Positions 1 through 8,541 of a stretch of 64,000 nt of DNA are shown here, piece by piece. The position numbers and the translations under genes are program-made. Origin of the DNA: Tomitella biformata AHU 1821 (GTDB lineage: Bacteria; Actinomycetota; Actinomycetes; Mycobacteriales; Mycobacteriaceae); the NCBI RefSeq assembly GCF_000524475.1, contig NZ_BAVQ01000027.1:54304-118303 (forward strand), read 5' to 3'. Below the pieces are notes generated by a model, which did no database searches, had not been told where the DNA came from, and worked only from the letters and a program-made list of their open reading frames with translations. The first letter of the stretch is position 1; every line of letters starts with the position of its first letter.

Positions 1-662
1 GGCTTGTAGAACAACTTGCCGGTGGTCATCATCAGCCACTCACGCAGCTCCCGGCTGCTGGCATCACCGGAGCTCGCCTGCACGCGGAGTAGGTTCTCGT
101 AGCCCGGGACGCCGCCACAGTCCTCGGGCGGGCAGGCCCGGGCCCCATCGAGACAGACAGGAACCGTGCTCGACGCCACCTCATCGACGCCCTCGAGCGT
201 CACGGTGTGCACCCAGCCGTCGCCGAAGTCATAGGAGTACAGCAGCGTGTCCCCCACCTCGGCCAGCACCTCATCCAGGCGCACCTCGTCCTCGTAAGCT
301 TGCGCGGCGTACCCGGGTGGACCGAAACCGAGCGGCTCTGAAAATTCCGAGCGCACTTCGAACCGCTCTGAATCCGGCGACCCCAGCTCCCCGCTGAGGA
401 ATCCGTGCAGGTGGCTGTCCCGCCAGCCCATGACGGTCTGCAGCACGGGATGGAGTGCGTCGAGCATCAGGTCAGACGGGACGGCGATCTGCCGCCAGAT
501 CGCGGGTTCGATGTCCTGGAGCTCGACGCGCAGCGTGTAAACGGCCAGCGTCCCCCGCCGGGGGTGCCGACGCGACGGCACCGGGGCCGTGGTGGCTGCT
601 GGGTCGGCCGGGTTCGGAACCAATGACAGGTGCGAGCGCGATTCCGGAGAGGTGGAGGCCAT
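1..662 (-). CDS. pRiA4b ORF-3-like domain protein, 3' end outside the window
   Basis: The gene enters from the left edge; 220 codons are visible and there is no stop. It starts at the ATG at 662. The product has a 40-residue Ala/Pro-rich N-terminus and then the plasmid pRiA4b ORF-3-like fold (formerly called the IS1096 TnpR passenger family), visible as YTLRVELQDIEPAIWRQI, LMLDALHPVLQTVMGW, LDEVL, YSYDFGDGW, CLDGARACPPEDCGG and PGYENLL. Biochemical function of this family is unknown. It is a paralogue of the 482-residue protein at 11092-12540: both begin Met-Ala and share an HLSLVP motif and the whole domain. It is divergent from the Fic gene, and the 124-bp gap holds a perfect inverted repeat. 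Confidence 0.85.
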   Translation of the reverse strand, partial: MASTSPESRSHLSLVPNPADPAATTAPVPSRRHPRRGTLAVYTLRVELQDIEPAIWRQIAVPSDLMLDALHPVLQTVMGWRDSHLHGFLSGELGSPDSERFEVRSEFSEPLGFGPPGYAAQAYEDEVRLDEVLAEVGDTLLYSYDFGDGWVHTVTLEGVDEVASSTVPVCLDGARACPPEDCGGVPGYENLLRVQASSGDASSRELREWLMMTTGKLFYK

Positions 663-717
663 GCGCCCAGCCTAGGCAATTGACCTGACTCGTGAGCAAA
701 GTACGGCACCCGAGCCC

Positions 718-750
718 TTACTGTACTTTTTTATATGAAAAGTACAGTAA
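718..750. promoter_or_regulatory. Perfect 13-bp inverted repeat, candidate operator
   Basis: TTACTGTACTTTT at 718-730 is matched by AAAAGTACAGTAA at 738-750 with a 7-bp spacer. This AT-rich dyad stands out from the high-GC surroundings and sits in the divergent gap between the pRiA4b-like gene (start 662) and fic (start 787). That position suits an operator controlling one or both. A terminator is unlikely because both flanking genes read away from it. The C-terminal winged helix of the Fic protein makes autoregulation a reasonable inference. Confidence 0.7.
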
Positions 751-786
751 GGTGCACGTTAGTCGCGTATTCTGCCAGGAGGACCC

Positions 787-1977
787 ATGGAGTGGCCCAG
801 CCATCAGAGTGAGGTGCGCCAGTGGGATCCCGCCAGCCGTCAGGGCTCCAGAGCGGACCGCCCACTCGAAACGATCACCGTGCAGATTCCCCCGATGATT
901 GGCGACCTCGTCTACGAGCCCGCCGGGCAGATCGCCCGGCTGCACGAAGCGGCCGTCATCGCCGTCGTGCGGCTTGAGGCCGGCTATGGGGCGCATCTTC
1001 CGCCGCTTGCGGACTTCCTGCTTCGCAGCGAGTCCGTGGCATCCTCCAAGATCGAGCACATCAACGCCGGCTGGCACGCGTTTGGCAAGGCCTATGCCGG
1101 GGGCAAAGCCAGTGACGAGGCGCGCTCCCAGCTCGCGGCCGCGCAGGCCCTCATCGCAATGGTCGACACCGCTGGGTCTGGACCGATCGTCCTTGACACG
1201 TTGCTGCAGGCCCATCGACTACTGATGGCCCCCGACTACTACGCGGCGCGAGACTCCGGAGAACTTCGGGATGTCCAGAACTGGATCGGCGGCAGCGACT
1301 ACACACCGATCAACGCGATGCATGTTCCGCCACCGCCCGAGTTGGTGCCCGAGCTGATGGCGGACCTCACCGTGTTCGCAAACCGAACTGACCTGCCGAT
1401 CATCGCGCAGGCGGCGATCGCCCATGCCCAGTTCGAATCTATCCACCCGTTCACAGATGGCACCGGTCGCATTGGCCGAGCCTTGATCAGCGCGATCCTG
1501 CGCCGGCGCGGGCTCACCACACGCGTGACCGTGCCGCTCGCATCGGTGATGCTCGCGAACACCGACCGCTATTTCGCGAAGTTGACTAGGTACCGGAACG
1601 GCGCGGCGGACGAGTTCGTCGACTACGTCTCCCAAGCCGCCATCGACTCCAGCGAGGCCGCCCAGGAATCGGCCGCGGCCTTAGCCGACCTGCCCGGGCG
1701 CTGGCGCGCTATCGCGAAACCGCAAGCCAATTCCGCGGACGGATCACTCATCGCGGCACTACTCGACTCCCCCATTCTCAATGCCGACACCGCTGAGTCG
1801 ATCACTGGAACATCCGAGGCCAGCACCTACCGGGCGCTCCGCAAGCTGACCGAGGCGGGGATCCTCCAGGTGCTCGCCGAGAGCAAGCGCAACCGGGTCT
1901 GGGCCGCGACAGACGTGCTCGTCGAACTCGACGCGCTCAGCGCCGCGATCGGCAAACGCACTGCCCACCACCGGTAA
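787..1977 (+). CDS. Fic family protein with C-terminal winged-helix domain
   Basis: A 396-residue Fic protein, probably an AMP-transferase or other nucleotidyl/phosphoryl transferase. The Fic motif HPFTDGTGRIGR is at residues 220-231; the usual Asn after Asp-Gly is Thr here. A Fic_N region includes SSKIEH at 86-91, matching the inhibitory-helix pattern S-x3-E except that His replaces Gly/Asn. The last about 70 residues (ADTAESITGTSEASTYRALRK and a following beta wing) look like a winged helix-turn-helix. Start: ATG with AGGAGG five bases upstream. It follows a perfect dyad at 718-750. No antitoxin-like small gene is next to it, so it is probably a self-inhibited class II-type Fic protein that may bind DNA. 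Confidence 0.88.
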   Translation: MEWPSHQSEVRQWDPASRQGSRADRPLETITVQIPPMIGDLVYEPAGQIARLHEAAVIAVVRLEAGYGAHLPPLADFLLRSESVASSKIEHINAGWHAFGKAYAGGKASDEARSQLAAAQALIAMVDTAGSGPIVLDTLLQAHRLLMAPDYYAARDSGELRDVQNWIGGSDYTPINAMHVPPPPELVPELMADLTVFANRTDLPIIAQAAIAHAQFESIHPFTDGTGRIGRALISAILRRRGLTTRVTVPLASVMLANTDRYFAKLTRYRNGAADEFVDYVSQAAIDSSEAAQESAAALADLPGRWRAIAKPQANSADGSLIAALLDSPILNADTAESITGTSEASTYRALRKLTEAGILQVLAESKRNRVWAATDVLVELDALSAAIGKRTAHHR

Positions 1978-2163
1978 TTCTGGCAGTCAGCCCGAGTTAT
2001 GGCCGCGCAGACGTGCTCTTCCCCTGCCTCCGAACGCGGAAGTGCCGCGCACAGTGTGTCGGCAGGATCGGAAAACCCGGGCTAGCCTGGAACGTAATGT
2101 GTCGGGCGTCACCCACCGCAGCGCGAACCACCCGCTCCATCCCCGATTCCATCGGAGGAACTC

Positions 2164-2223
2164 ATGGCCCACGCCATCGCCAACGAGGTCCAGCCGGTCG
2201 CCGCCAGCGGGCTCGTCCCATGA
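2164..2223 (+). CDS. 19-codon leader ORF coupled to the VOC gene
   Basis: A short ORF encoding MAHAIANEVQPVAASGLVP, preceded by GGAGG seven to eight bases upstream of its ATG. Its stop overlaps the start of the VOC gene as ATGA (2220-2223). The VOC gene has no convincing ribosome binding site of its own, so this leader probably delivers ribosomes to it. I recognise no function. It could also be the remnant of a larger upstream gene. Confidence 0.45.
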   Translation: MAHAIANEVQPVAASGLVP

Positions 2224-2615
2224 CGCTGCTCGACCACGTCGTTCTCCAAGTCGACGACCTGAACGCCATCGGCGACTGGTACGACCAGCTCGTCAGCCTG
2301 GCCGGGGGCACGCGAACCTTCGATACGCCAACCCTGATCGGGTACGCCCTCCCTGGCCAGCCAACCCAGCTGCTCTTCTCCCGGGCGACCGATCCCGGTG
2401 GCCGCCAGACCCACGTTGCGCTCAGGGTCGAGGACGAGGCCACCGTCCGGCGTGTCCACGATCTCGCCATCGCGCTCGGTGCCGAGATCCTCCACGAGCC
2501 TCGGCTGTGGCCGGAGTACGGGCCGGACTACTACGCGGTGTTCATCCGCGACCCGGCCGGGAACAACCTCGAATTCAAGTGCCAGGCCTCAACGACGGAG
2601 GAACACTCATCATGA
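2220..2615 (+). CDS. VOC (glyoxalase/bleomycin resistance-like) family protein
   Basis: A 131-residue protein of the vicinal oxygen chelate superfamily: LDHVVLQVDD opens the first beta-alpha-beta-beta-beta module, and HVALRVEDE with YAVFIRDPAGNNLEF forms the second. The ending DPxGNxLEF is typical of the superfamily. Metal-ligand His4-Glu-type positions are visible (H in DHVV, E in LEF) but the substrate cannot be told. The start at 2220 overlaps the leader ORF stop, and the stop overlaps the next gene as ATGA, so this is a coupled operon. Longer in-frame upstream sequence is Arg/Pro-rich noncoding. Confidence 0.8.
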   Translation: MTLLDHVVLQVDDLNAIGDWYDQLVSLAGGTRTFDTPTLIGYALPGQPTQLLFSRATDPGGRQTHVALRVEDEATVRRVHDLAIALGAEILHEPRLWPEYGPDYYAVFIRDPAGNNLEFKCQASTTEEHSS

Positions 2616-3229
2616 CCACCATCAGCATCATCGGCGCAGGCAACATGGCCACCGCCATCGGCACCCGGGCGGCCAAGCACGGCCACACCATCGAGCTCAT
2701 GAACCGCGACACCGCCAAGGCTCAAGCGCTCGCCGACCAGATCGGCGACGGAGCCACCGTCGGCGCGTTCGGCGCAACGCCGGCGGGGGACATCGTCATC
2801 ATGGCCGTCCTTTACAGCGGCGCTGTTGACGTGGTCGGGCACTACGGCGATGCGCTGGCCGGCAAGACCCTCATTGATATCTCCAACCCGTTCAACGCCG
2901 ACATAAGCGGGGTCCTGACTACCGCGGGCAACTCGGCGTCCCAGCAGATCGCCGCCGCCGCCCCCGCGGATGCACACGTCGTGAAGGCATTCAATTTGAT
3001 CTTCGGCGGCGTCCTTGCCCAAGACAAGCCCGTGGACGTGTTCTTCGCCGGCGATAGCGCCGAGGCGAAAGCACGTGTCGCGGCGTTTCTAGAGAGCTTG
3101 GGCATGCGGCCCCTCGATGCAGGAGGGCTCGAGATGGCCTACATCCTGGAGTCCGCCGGCATCCTCTTGATGGGCCTGGCACGCAACGGCGCCGGCTTCG
3201 ACATCGCCTTGGGAGCCAAAGCCCTCTGA
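2612..3229 (+). CDS. F420-dependent-type NADP oxidoreductase family protein
   Basis: A 205-residue Rossmann protein opening TTISIIGAGNMATAIGTRAA, the dinucleotide-binding GxGxxA pattern of the NADP oxidoreductase, coenzyme F420-dependent family (PF03807). DIVIMAVLYSGA, KTLIDISNPF and VVKAFNLIFGGV match family motifs. It probably transfers hydride between NADP and a flavin or deazaflavin; true F420 use is not shown. Start at 2612 is chosen because the Rossmann motif begins at once, GGAGGA lies ten bases upstream, and ATGA overlaps the VOC stop. It is convergent with the helicase gene, 8 bp apart. Confidence 0.82.
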   Translation: MTTISIIGAGNMATAIGTRAAKHGHTIELMNRDTAKAQALADQIGDGATVGAFGATPAGDIVIMAVLYSGAVDVVGHYGDALAGKTLIDISNPFNADISGVLTTAGNSASQQIAAAAPADAHVVKAFNLIFGGVLAQDKPVDVFFAGDSAEAKARVAAFLESLGMRPLDAGGLEMAYILESAGILLMGLARNGAGFDIALGAKAL

Positions 3230-3237
3230 TCGGCGAT

Positions 3238-5358
3238 CTACCCCAGTCGCTCCCGCTCGGCCCGCACGTAGTCCTGCTCCGTCGGACCAGCCCCGCCGTC
3301 CCAGCCGGTCGCGGTGGCCGCGGCATCCGACTCCTTCGCGTGGCTGCGGCGCGCGTACTCATCGAACAGCCCGGACTTGCGCGCCAGGGTCTCCCGCATC
3401 AGCTCGTCGACGCTGTCCTTGGCCAGCACCCGGTGCACCTGCACGGTGCGCACCTGACCCATGCGGTGTGCGCGGGCGATGGCCTGTGACTCGGTGCTCG
3501 GCTTCCACTGCGGCTCCGCCAAGATCACCACCGACGCGGCCTGGATATTGAGCCCGACGCCGCCCGCCTCGATCTGCGCCAGCAGGCTCGCGGGGCCGGG
3601 GTGCGCGGCGAACGCATCGACCAGCCGCTGCCGCTCCGCCACGGGCGTCGCGCCGGTGATCGGCCCGTAGACGGTGCCGGGGAGGGTGCCGCGGATCGAC
3701 TCCAGCACGCCACGAAAGTAGGAGAAGGCCAGCACCTTCGCATCGCCTGCCCGCGCCTCCGCCACGATCTCGACGATGCGCTCCAACTTCGCCGAGCCGG
3801 CCGACGCGTAGGCGGCCTGGCGCATGGCCATGAAGTTCCCGTCTCGCACCGCCGAGCGATACGCGGCCTTGTCTGCCCCGGCGAACAGCACCCAGTCCTC
3901 CACCTCGATCAGGTCCGGCAACTCGGTGAGCACGTCCTCCTGGTTGCGGCGCAGATAGGCGGGGGCCACCACCTTGCGGAAGGCTCGAGCCCCGCCCAGC
4001 CCGTCGCGCACATGGATTCGGCTGGCGATCGACGGCTGCACATAGCCGACCAGGTTTTTGAACTCCTCGACACGGTTCTCCATGGGTGTGCCGCTCATCA
4101 GCACCGCACGGCCGGACCGGGCGAGGACCGCGCGCACGGCTTGCGCCCGCTGGGTGGCGGGGTTCTTCACGAAGTGCGCCTCGTCGACCACCAACAGGTC
4201 CGGGTCCACCGGCACCCGCAGCGCCTTGAGGGTATCGAAGGTGGTGATCGCGACGCCCCCGCGGCGACCCCATTCGGCCAGCAGCGCATCGCGCTCAGGC
4301 CCGTGGATCTGCCACGGCCGCAGATCGGTGTGCTTACCGGTCTCATTGACCCAGTTGCTGATCACGCTGGCCGGGCACACCACCAGCGTGTGGCCGGAGC
4401 CCTTGGCGGTCAGGTGCGCGGCGACGGCGAGTGCCTGCACCGTCTTGCCCAGGCCCATCTCGTCGCCGAGGATCGCCTTGCCCCGGGTGAGCAGGTATTG
4501 CGCGCCGAACGCCTGGTAGCCGCGCAGGAACGAGCGCAGATGCGTGCGGTCCAGCGTGATCTTGGCTGCGTCCTCGACCAGCTCCGCGGTGATGAACCCG
4601 TGCGCGGACTGCGCCTCGTCGCCGACCTCCGTGAACTGGCTGAGCAACGCGTTGATCGCGGCGGCGTCGTGCTCGTACTCCGCCCACGGGGCCGGGAACT
4701 GCGGCGGGCCCTCCAGCACCGCGAGCAGTTGGGCCTGCAGGGCGTGGACGTCCTGGTCCGCCATGATGGCGTGGACCCGCGCGACGGCGGCCTTGGCGCG
4801 CTCCCGCTTGGCCTTGCCGGAGAACAGCATCGAGAGCCGCCGCCCGGCCCGCGCCGCGTCCGCGCGCAGCGGGTCAGCTCGCAGGTGCAGGCGTGCCAGC
4901 GGTTCCCGCACCGGCAAGACCGCCGACTCCAGCGCGCGCAGCGTCAGCAGCCCCCGCAGGATCTCCGTGTCCTCGCCGGGCTTGCGGTCGGCGTCCAGGC
5001 GCAGCCGGGTCTCGCCGCGCAGGCGGTCATGCTGGGCCGCCGCCTCCTGATGGATCGCCAGCGCGGACTGCGGGCCGATGCCTGGCACGGCGGCGATCAT
5101 CGCCGGCGTCGCCCGCGCGAGGTCCGCTGCGGTGCGGAACGCCGAGCGCTCCAACTCCCCCATCCGGGTGCCCTTCGGGAGCGCGCCCCTGAGCGCGGAG
5201 ACGGGGATCGCCCGCATCGCCGCGTCGACCTTCGCCTCGATGTGCCGGGCCACCGCGCCGGCGACCTCTGCGCGTGCCGCATGCGGGGCGTCGAGCACGT
5301 GCTGGCCCAGCGCGATCAACGCCTCCAGCGATCTCACCGTCTCGTCCACAACCGACAT
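3238..5358 (-). CDS. SNF2-family DEAD/DEAH box helicase with HhH motif
   Basis: A 706-residue SF2 ATPase of the SNF2 type, expected to translocate on double-stranded DNA. Motif I is GDEMGLGKT (298-306), motif II DEAH (about 392-395), then MSGTPMENR, and motifs V-VI GGVGLNIQAA and AIARAHRMGQ. A helix-hairpin-helix, VPGIGPQSALAIHQEA, sits near residues 91-106, implying nonspecific DNA contact. The SNF2 core with an HhH in place of long chromatin domains resembles SMARCAL1-like bacterial helicases. ATG at 5358 is favoured, but GGGGAGG lies directly against it, so a GTG nine bases inside or an ATG slightly upstream remains possible. Stand-alone gene; role in repair or fork restart is inferred. 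Confidence 0.85.
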   Translation of the reverse strand: MSVVDETVRSLEALIALGQHVLDAPHAARAEVAGAVARHIEAKVDAAMRAIPVSALRGALPKGTRMGELERSAFRTAADLARATPAMIAAVPGIGPQSALAIHQEAAAQHDRLRGETRLRLDADRKPGEDTEILRGLLTLRALESAVLPVREPLARLHLRADPLRADAARAGRRLSMLFSGKAKRERAKAAVARVHAIMADQDVHALQAQLLAVLEGPPQFPAPWAEYEHDAAAINALLSQFTEVGDEAQSAHGFITAELVEDAAKITLDRTHLRSFLRGYQAFGAQYLLTRGKAILGDEMGLGKTVQALAVAAHLTAKGSGHTLVVCPASVISNWVNETGKHTDLRPWQIHGPERDALLAEWGRRGGVAITTFDTLKALRVPVDPDLLVVDEAHFVKNPATQRAQAVRAVLARSGRAVLMSGTPMENRVEEFKNLVGYVQPSIASRIHVRDGLGGARAFRKVVAPAYLRRNQEDVLTELPDLIEVEDWVLFAGADKAAYRSAVRDGNFMAMRQAAYASAGSAKLERIVEIVAEARAGDAKVLAFSYFRGVLESIRGTLPGTVYGPITGATPVAERQRLVDAFAAHPGPASLLAQIEAGGVGLNIQAASVVILAEPQWKPSTESQAIARAHRMGQVRTVQVHRVLAKDSVDELMRETLARKSGLFDEYARRSHAKESDAAATATGWDGGAGPTEQDYVRAERERLG

Positions 5359-5988
5359 CCTCCCCTGCCCCATCATTCGCCGGCCCACACTGCCAGTTGC
5401 ACCAGCACTACACGAGCGGAGTCTCACACCCATCGCTTCCCGTAGAGCTCGACGTTCCAGTCATCGTGCCAGCCGACGGCATAGATCGAGGTTGTTGCTT
5501 GCCGTCGTCCGCTCGGCGAGCGACTCTGCGAATAGTCCTGCCGCGGGCCTACGTTGGGCGGGCAGACAACGCCCGTATCACCTCAATCTGGAGCATCAGA
5601 CACCGGAAATCCCCCGGTGGACGAGCCGCAAATCGAGTACCCCAAGAAAAGCCCAGGTCGCGGGAGTAGTGGCCACCGATCAGCCTTCACCAACGGGGGG
5701 AATCCGGCCATTCCTCCACAACAATCGCAGGTCGAGTGCCCGCTGGTGGAAATCCCGACCACGCCAATGGGCCGTTTGCCCAGGTGGCAGCGAACGAGAA
5801 CCATCCGTGACCGCACGAGCGGGCGAAACCCGGTCCCCACTCCCTAGATTCCCGGCCGTACGGGCAACGTGTGCCCGCGGAACGTAGGCGACGTGCAGGA
5901 CTACCAACTACGAATTGGCAACGGGCGTGGGACACGCGAACTACTCGCCCGGCCCACGCCCGTCTCGGCGCGCTATGTGAGGAACTGG
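5359..5988. other. Noncoding gap, 630 bp
   Basis: No convincing gene on either strand: the open frames present are short, rich in Arg/Pro/Ser, lack ribosome binding sites and show no strong third-position GC bias. A stem-loop at 5921-5963 belongs to the end of the gene at 5989. I see no tRNA, repeat or insertion-sequence end. Confidence 0.5.
5921..5963 (-). terminator. Stem-loop downstream of the secreted-protein gene
   Basis: ACGGGCGTGGG (5921-5931) and CCCACGCCCGT (5953-5963) form a perfect 11-bp stem with a 21-nt loop, 25 bp past the stop codon of the minus-strand gene. There is no U-tract, so this is a possible actinobacterial-style terminator or 3' stabilising hairpin. Confidence 0.4.
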
Positions 5989-8136
5989 CTATGCGGCCGG
6001 GCCCTCCCCCGCATCCGACTGGGTGCCGGTCGGCGTGCCACTGGGAGTGTCCGTCGGGGTGGATGTCGCGGTGTCGCTCGACGTCGCGGTCGGGGTGGAC
6101 GTCGGGGTGCTGCTCACACCGGCATCGCCCGTCGCGCTTGTGCCCGCATCGTCGGCCGCGGTATCGCCGCCGGCCCGCTCGACGACGGCGAGCCGCTGGG
6201 AAGTCTGGCTCGAATCGCCCTTGAGAGTCTCTTCGACCGCCTGCTCCGTGTCCTCCTCGTCATCCGTCGAGCCGGAGCCCGTCAGGCCCTCGACCAGGCC
6301 GCCGACGCCCTTGACGTCGTCGACGATGGTGACGGTGCTGAAGTAACTGCGCAGCGTGTGGACCGGGTTCAGCGGCTTGTCCAGGGTCAGGGTGCCGAGT
6401 CCGAAGGGGTTCGCCCACTGCACCAGGCTGACCTTGGGCACCATGCTGATCTTCGACATCTCACCGCTGTCCGCGTCCGCGACGATCTTCTCGATCTGCG
6501 GTGCGGACAGGTAGTTCGGGCGCTCCTCGCCGTTGACGGTCGCCGCCGGGAACAGCACTATGCGCTGGCCCATCCACTCGATGGTGATGGGGTCGACGAA
6601 GCCGTAGTCGCTGGTCAGGTACGCCGCGGTGATGGTCGTGGTGACCGGGTTGCCGTCCTCATCGAGCTGCGGCACCAGCACCGGGTTGCCATCGTCGTCG
6701 AGGACCGCGTTGCCGTCCTCGTCGAGCTCGGGAGTCATGGCGGCCTCGGTCTTCACGTCCTGGGTGTAGCGCACGAAGTCCTTCGCGAACTTCAGGCGGC
6801 CCTCCTCGGAGGTGAGGTTTTCCATGAGCGTGTCCATGAACGGCGTCTCCTCGGAGGTGCCGTTCAGCTGCTTGAGCAGGGCGTTGTTGCCGAGCACTAG
6901 CGAGGTGACGTCGGTGAGGCCGTACTGCGTCTGGCGGCTCTCCCCCACCTTCGGGGCGCGGAGGTCCTCGTAGCTGTCGAACGTGCCGAGGATGTTGCTG
7001 CAGGAGCCCAGGCCCTCGGCCGTCGCCTGCGCGAGGACGCCGAAGCAGCTGACCTCCTTGAGCGCGGGGATCTCGAGGCCCTCGATGGTGCCGATCATGT
7101 CCTCGGCCTCATCGCCCGCGAGGCCCAGCAGGCCGGAGTTCTCCAGGTTGGTGAAGTCCAGGACCTTGCCGAACCAGGTGAGCTCGATCTTGTCGGTGTC
7201 GAGGTTCAGGGCGTTCGCCATGCCGAGGTAGGCGTAGGAGCTGGAGGTCCGGCCCTCGCCGGCGCCGGCCGTGGCGATGCCGAACTCATGTCCCGTCTCG
7301 GCGCGTGCGGTGCCGCCGGTCATCGACAGCGCGAGCTGCATGCCGGGGCCGACGACGGTGGAGCTGCCGACCGGCTCGGACTTGCCGGGCAGGTCCATGG
7401 GCTTGGTGTAGTCGTACTTCTGGCCCGTGAGGTACTCGGCGACCTTCAGCGCCTCGGTGCGCTTAGCGAGGTTTCCGTCATAGGTCACGGGAACCTGTTC
7501 CCATTTGTAGCAGATACCAAATAAACTCTTCGTGCAGTCGCCGTTGACATAGCGGGTGGCCTCCACGTACGGAAGGCTCGCGTCCGTCTGGACCTGCTCG
7601 TAGCTGCTATACCGGCCAAGCTTGCCGGGGTTCATCTTGAAATTCAGGATTGGAATGTTGAAGGGGTCGATCGCAACGGCACTCACAATTTCGATGAGGT
7701 TGCGCTCGCCCATTTTGAACCCGAGGATGTCCTTGCCCAGGTCGACCTTGATGCCCTCGGCCGCGGCGCCCACCTCGAGCGAGCCGGGAAGCACCACCGC
7801 GATGCCGGTGCCGGTCGACTGGCTGCAGTCGACAACGGCGTAGACCTCGCCGTCGTCCGTCGGCGCCGGCGCCGAACCGTCTGGGCTATCGCAGATCTCG
7901 ACGAAATCCTTGATCATCTCGTTCTCGAGCAGCCCGGTGATGTCCTCGAGCCCGAGGCCGGCGAACGGGCTGTCCGCCGCATAGGCCGGGGCTCCGCCGC
8001 TCAGCAGTCCTGCGCCGAGGGCCGCCGTCGCGGCGACCGCGATCAGCCCGTTGCGTCCCCGCCACGACCGGCCGGACGGCCGCGCCTGTTTCTCACGCCG
8101 TCGGCGTGCCTCCCGCAACTGCTGCGTCTCGATCAT
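5989..8136 (-). CDS. Large secreted protein of unknown function, Ser/Thr/Pro tail
   Basis: 715 residues. A basic N-terminal stretch of about 28 residues precedes a hydrophobic segment (LIAVAATAALGAGLLSGGA) and AYAA, a signal peptide cleaved near residue 53. The mature part has a few Cys residues (ICDS, VDCS, GDCTKS, GICYKW, VSCFG, GSCSN) that could pair as disulfides. Residues about 469-497 repeat the unit LDEDGNPV two to three times, resembling acidic Ca-binding-like loops. The last 50 residues are a Ser/Thr/Pro tail (TSTPTATSSD), mucin-like, probably a cell-wall spacer or glycosylated. Start: ATG with AAGGAG seven bases upstream. I do not recognise the core; it may be a mycolate-envelope-associated protein. 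Confidence 0.8.
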   Translation of the reverse strand: MIETQQLREARRRREKQARPSGRSWRGRNGLIAVAATAALGAGLLSGGAPAYAADSPFAGLGLEDITGLLENEMIKDFVEICDSPDGSAPAPTDDGEVYAVVDCSQSTGTGIAVVLPGSLEVGAAAEGIKVDLGKDILGFKMGERNLIEIVSAVAIDPFNIPILNFKMNPGKLGRYSSYEQVQTDASLPYVEATRYVNGDCTKSLFGICYKWEQVPVTYDGNLAKRTEALKVAEYLTGQKYDYTKPMDLPGKSEPVGSSTVVGPGMQLALSMTGGTARAETGHEFGIATAGAGEGRTSSSYAYLGMANALNLDTDKIELTWFGKVLDFTNLENSGLLGLAGDEAEDMIGTIEGLEIPALKEVSCFGVLAQATAEGLGSCSNILGTFDSYEDLRAPKVGESRQTQYGLTDVTSLVLGNNALLKQLNGTSEETPFMDTLMENLTSEEGRLKFAKDFVRYTQDVKTEAAMTPELDEDGNAVLDDDGNPVLVPQLDEDGNPVTTTITAAYLTSDYGFVDPITIEWMGQRIVLFPAATVNGEERPNYLSAPQIEKIVADADSGEMSKISMVPKVSLVQWANPFGLGTLTLDKPLNPVHTLRSYFSTVTIVDDVKGVGGLVEGLTGSGSTDDEEDTEQAVEETLKGDSSQTSQRLAVVERAGGDTAADDAGTSATGDAGVSSTPTSTPTATSSDTATSTPTDTPSGTPTGTQSDAGEGPAA

Positions 8137-8541
8137 GCGACTGCTCCTTTAGCCCGATGTGCTCTACCGCCTACATCGACCCTTCCGCGAAAATGGTTAC
8201 AAATGTTCCATTCGCCGGCGCTCCCGCAATATTCCCGGCCCGCATGAATCAGGAGAAAAATGTCATCGCAGAGACCCGGACCTCACGCTGAACAATCGTC
8301 ACGCTAAACCGTGCTCGCAGACAAGAAATACTTTCTATACTGAGGCCCACGCAGTTCCGGCTCAGAGACCGCCCCGATACCAAGTCTCCCTGTGCCCGTC
8401 CATCGCCCCCCATGGCCCACGTGTACCCCCACGTCAACAATGGAACGTCCGTGCAATTAGGGGCCGCGCCGTGGCGATTCGGCGGGCATGGACTCCGCAT
8501 TGTCAACAGAATGTGTCACAGCCCCGTGTCATCATCGCGGC
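8137..8541. other. Divergent intergenic region, 405 bp
   Basis: Lower-GC noncoding stretch between two divergent genes, so it must carry both promoters. The only pattern noted is TGTCACAGCCCC at 8514-8525, which recurs exactly at 12935-12946 upstream of another unknown gene. No convincing small gene found. Confidence 0.4.

Noticed and set aside
1299..1635. Minus-strand open frames inside the Fic gene, possible antitoxin
   Set aside because: Arg/Val-rich shadow frames without ribosome sites; no short helical antitoxin with an inhibitory motif is seen beside fic.
5554..5847. Open frames of 70-100 codons in the gap after the helicase gene
   Set aside because: No ribosome sites, start mostly at TTG/GTG, weak third-position bias and low-complexity products.
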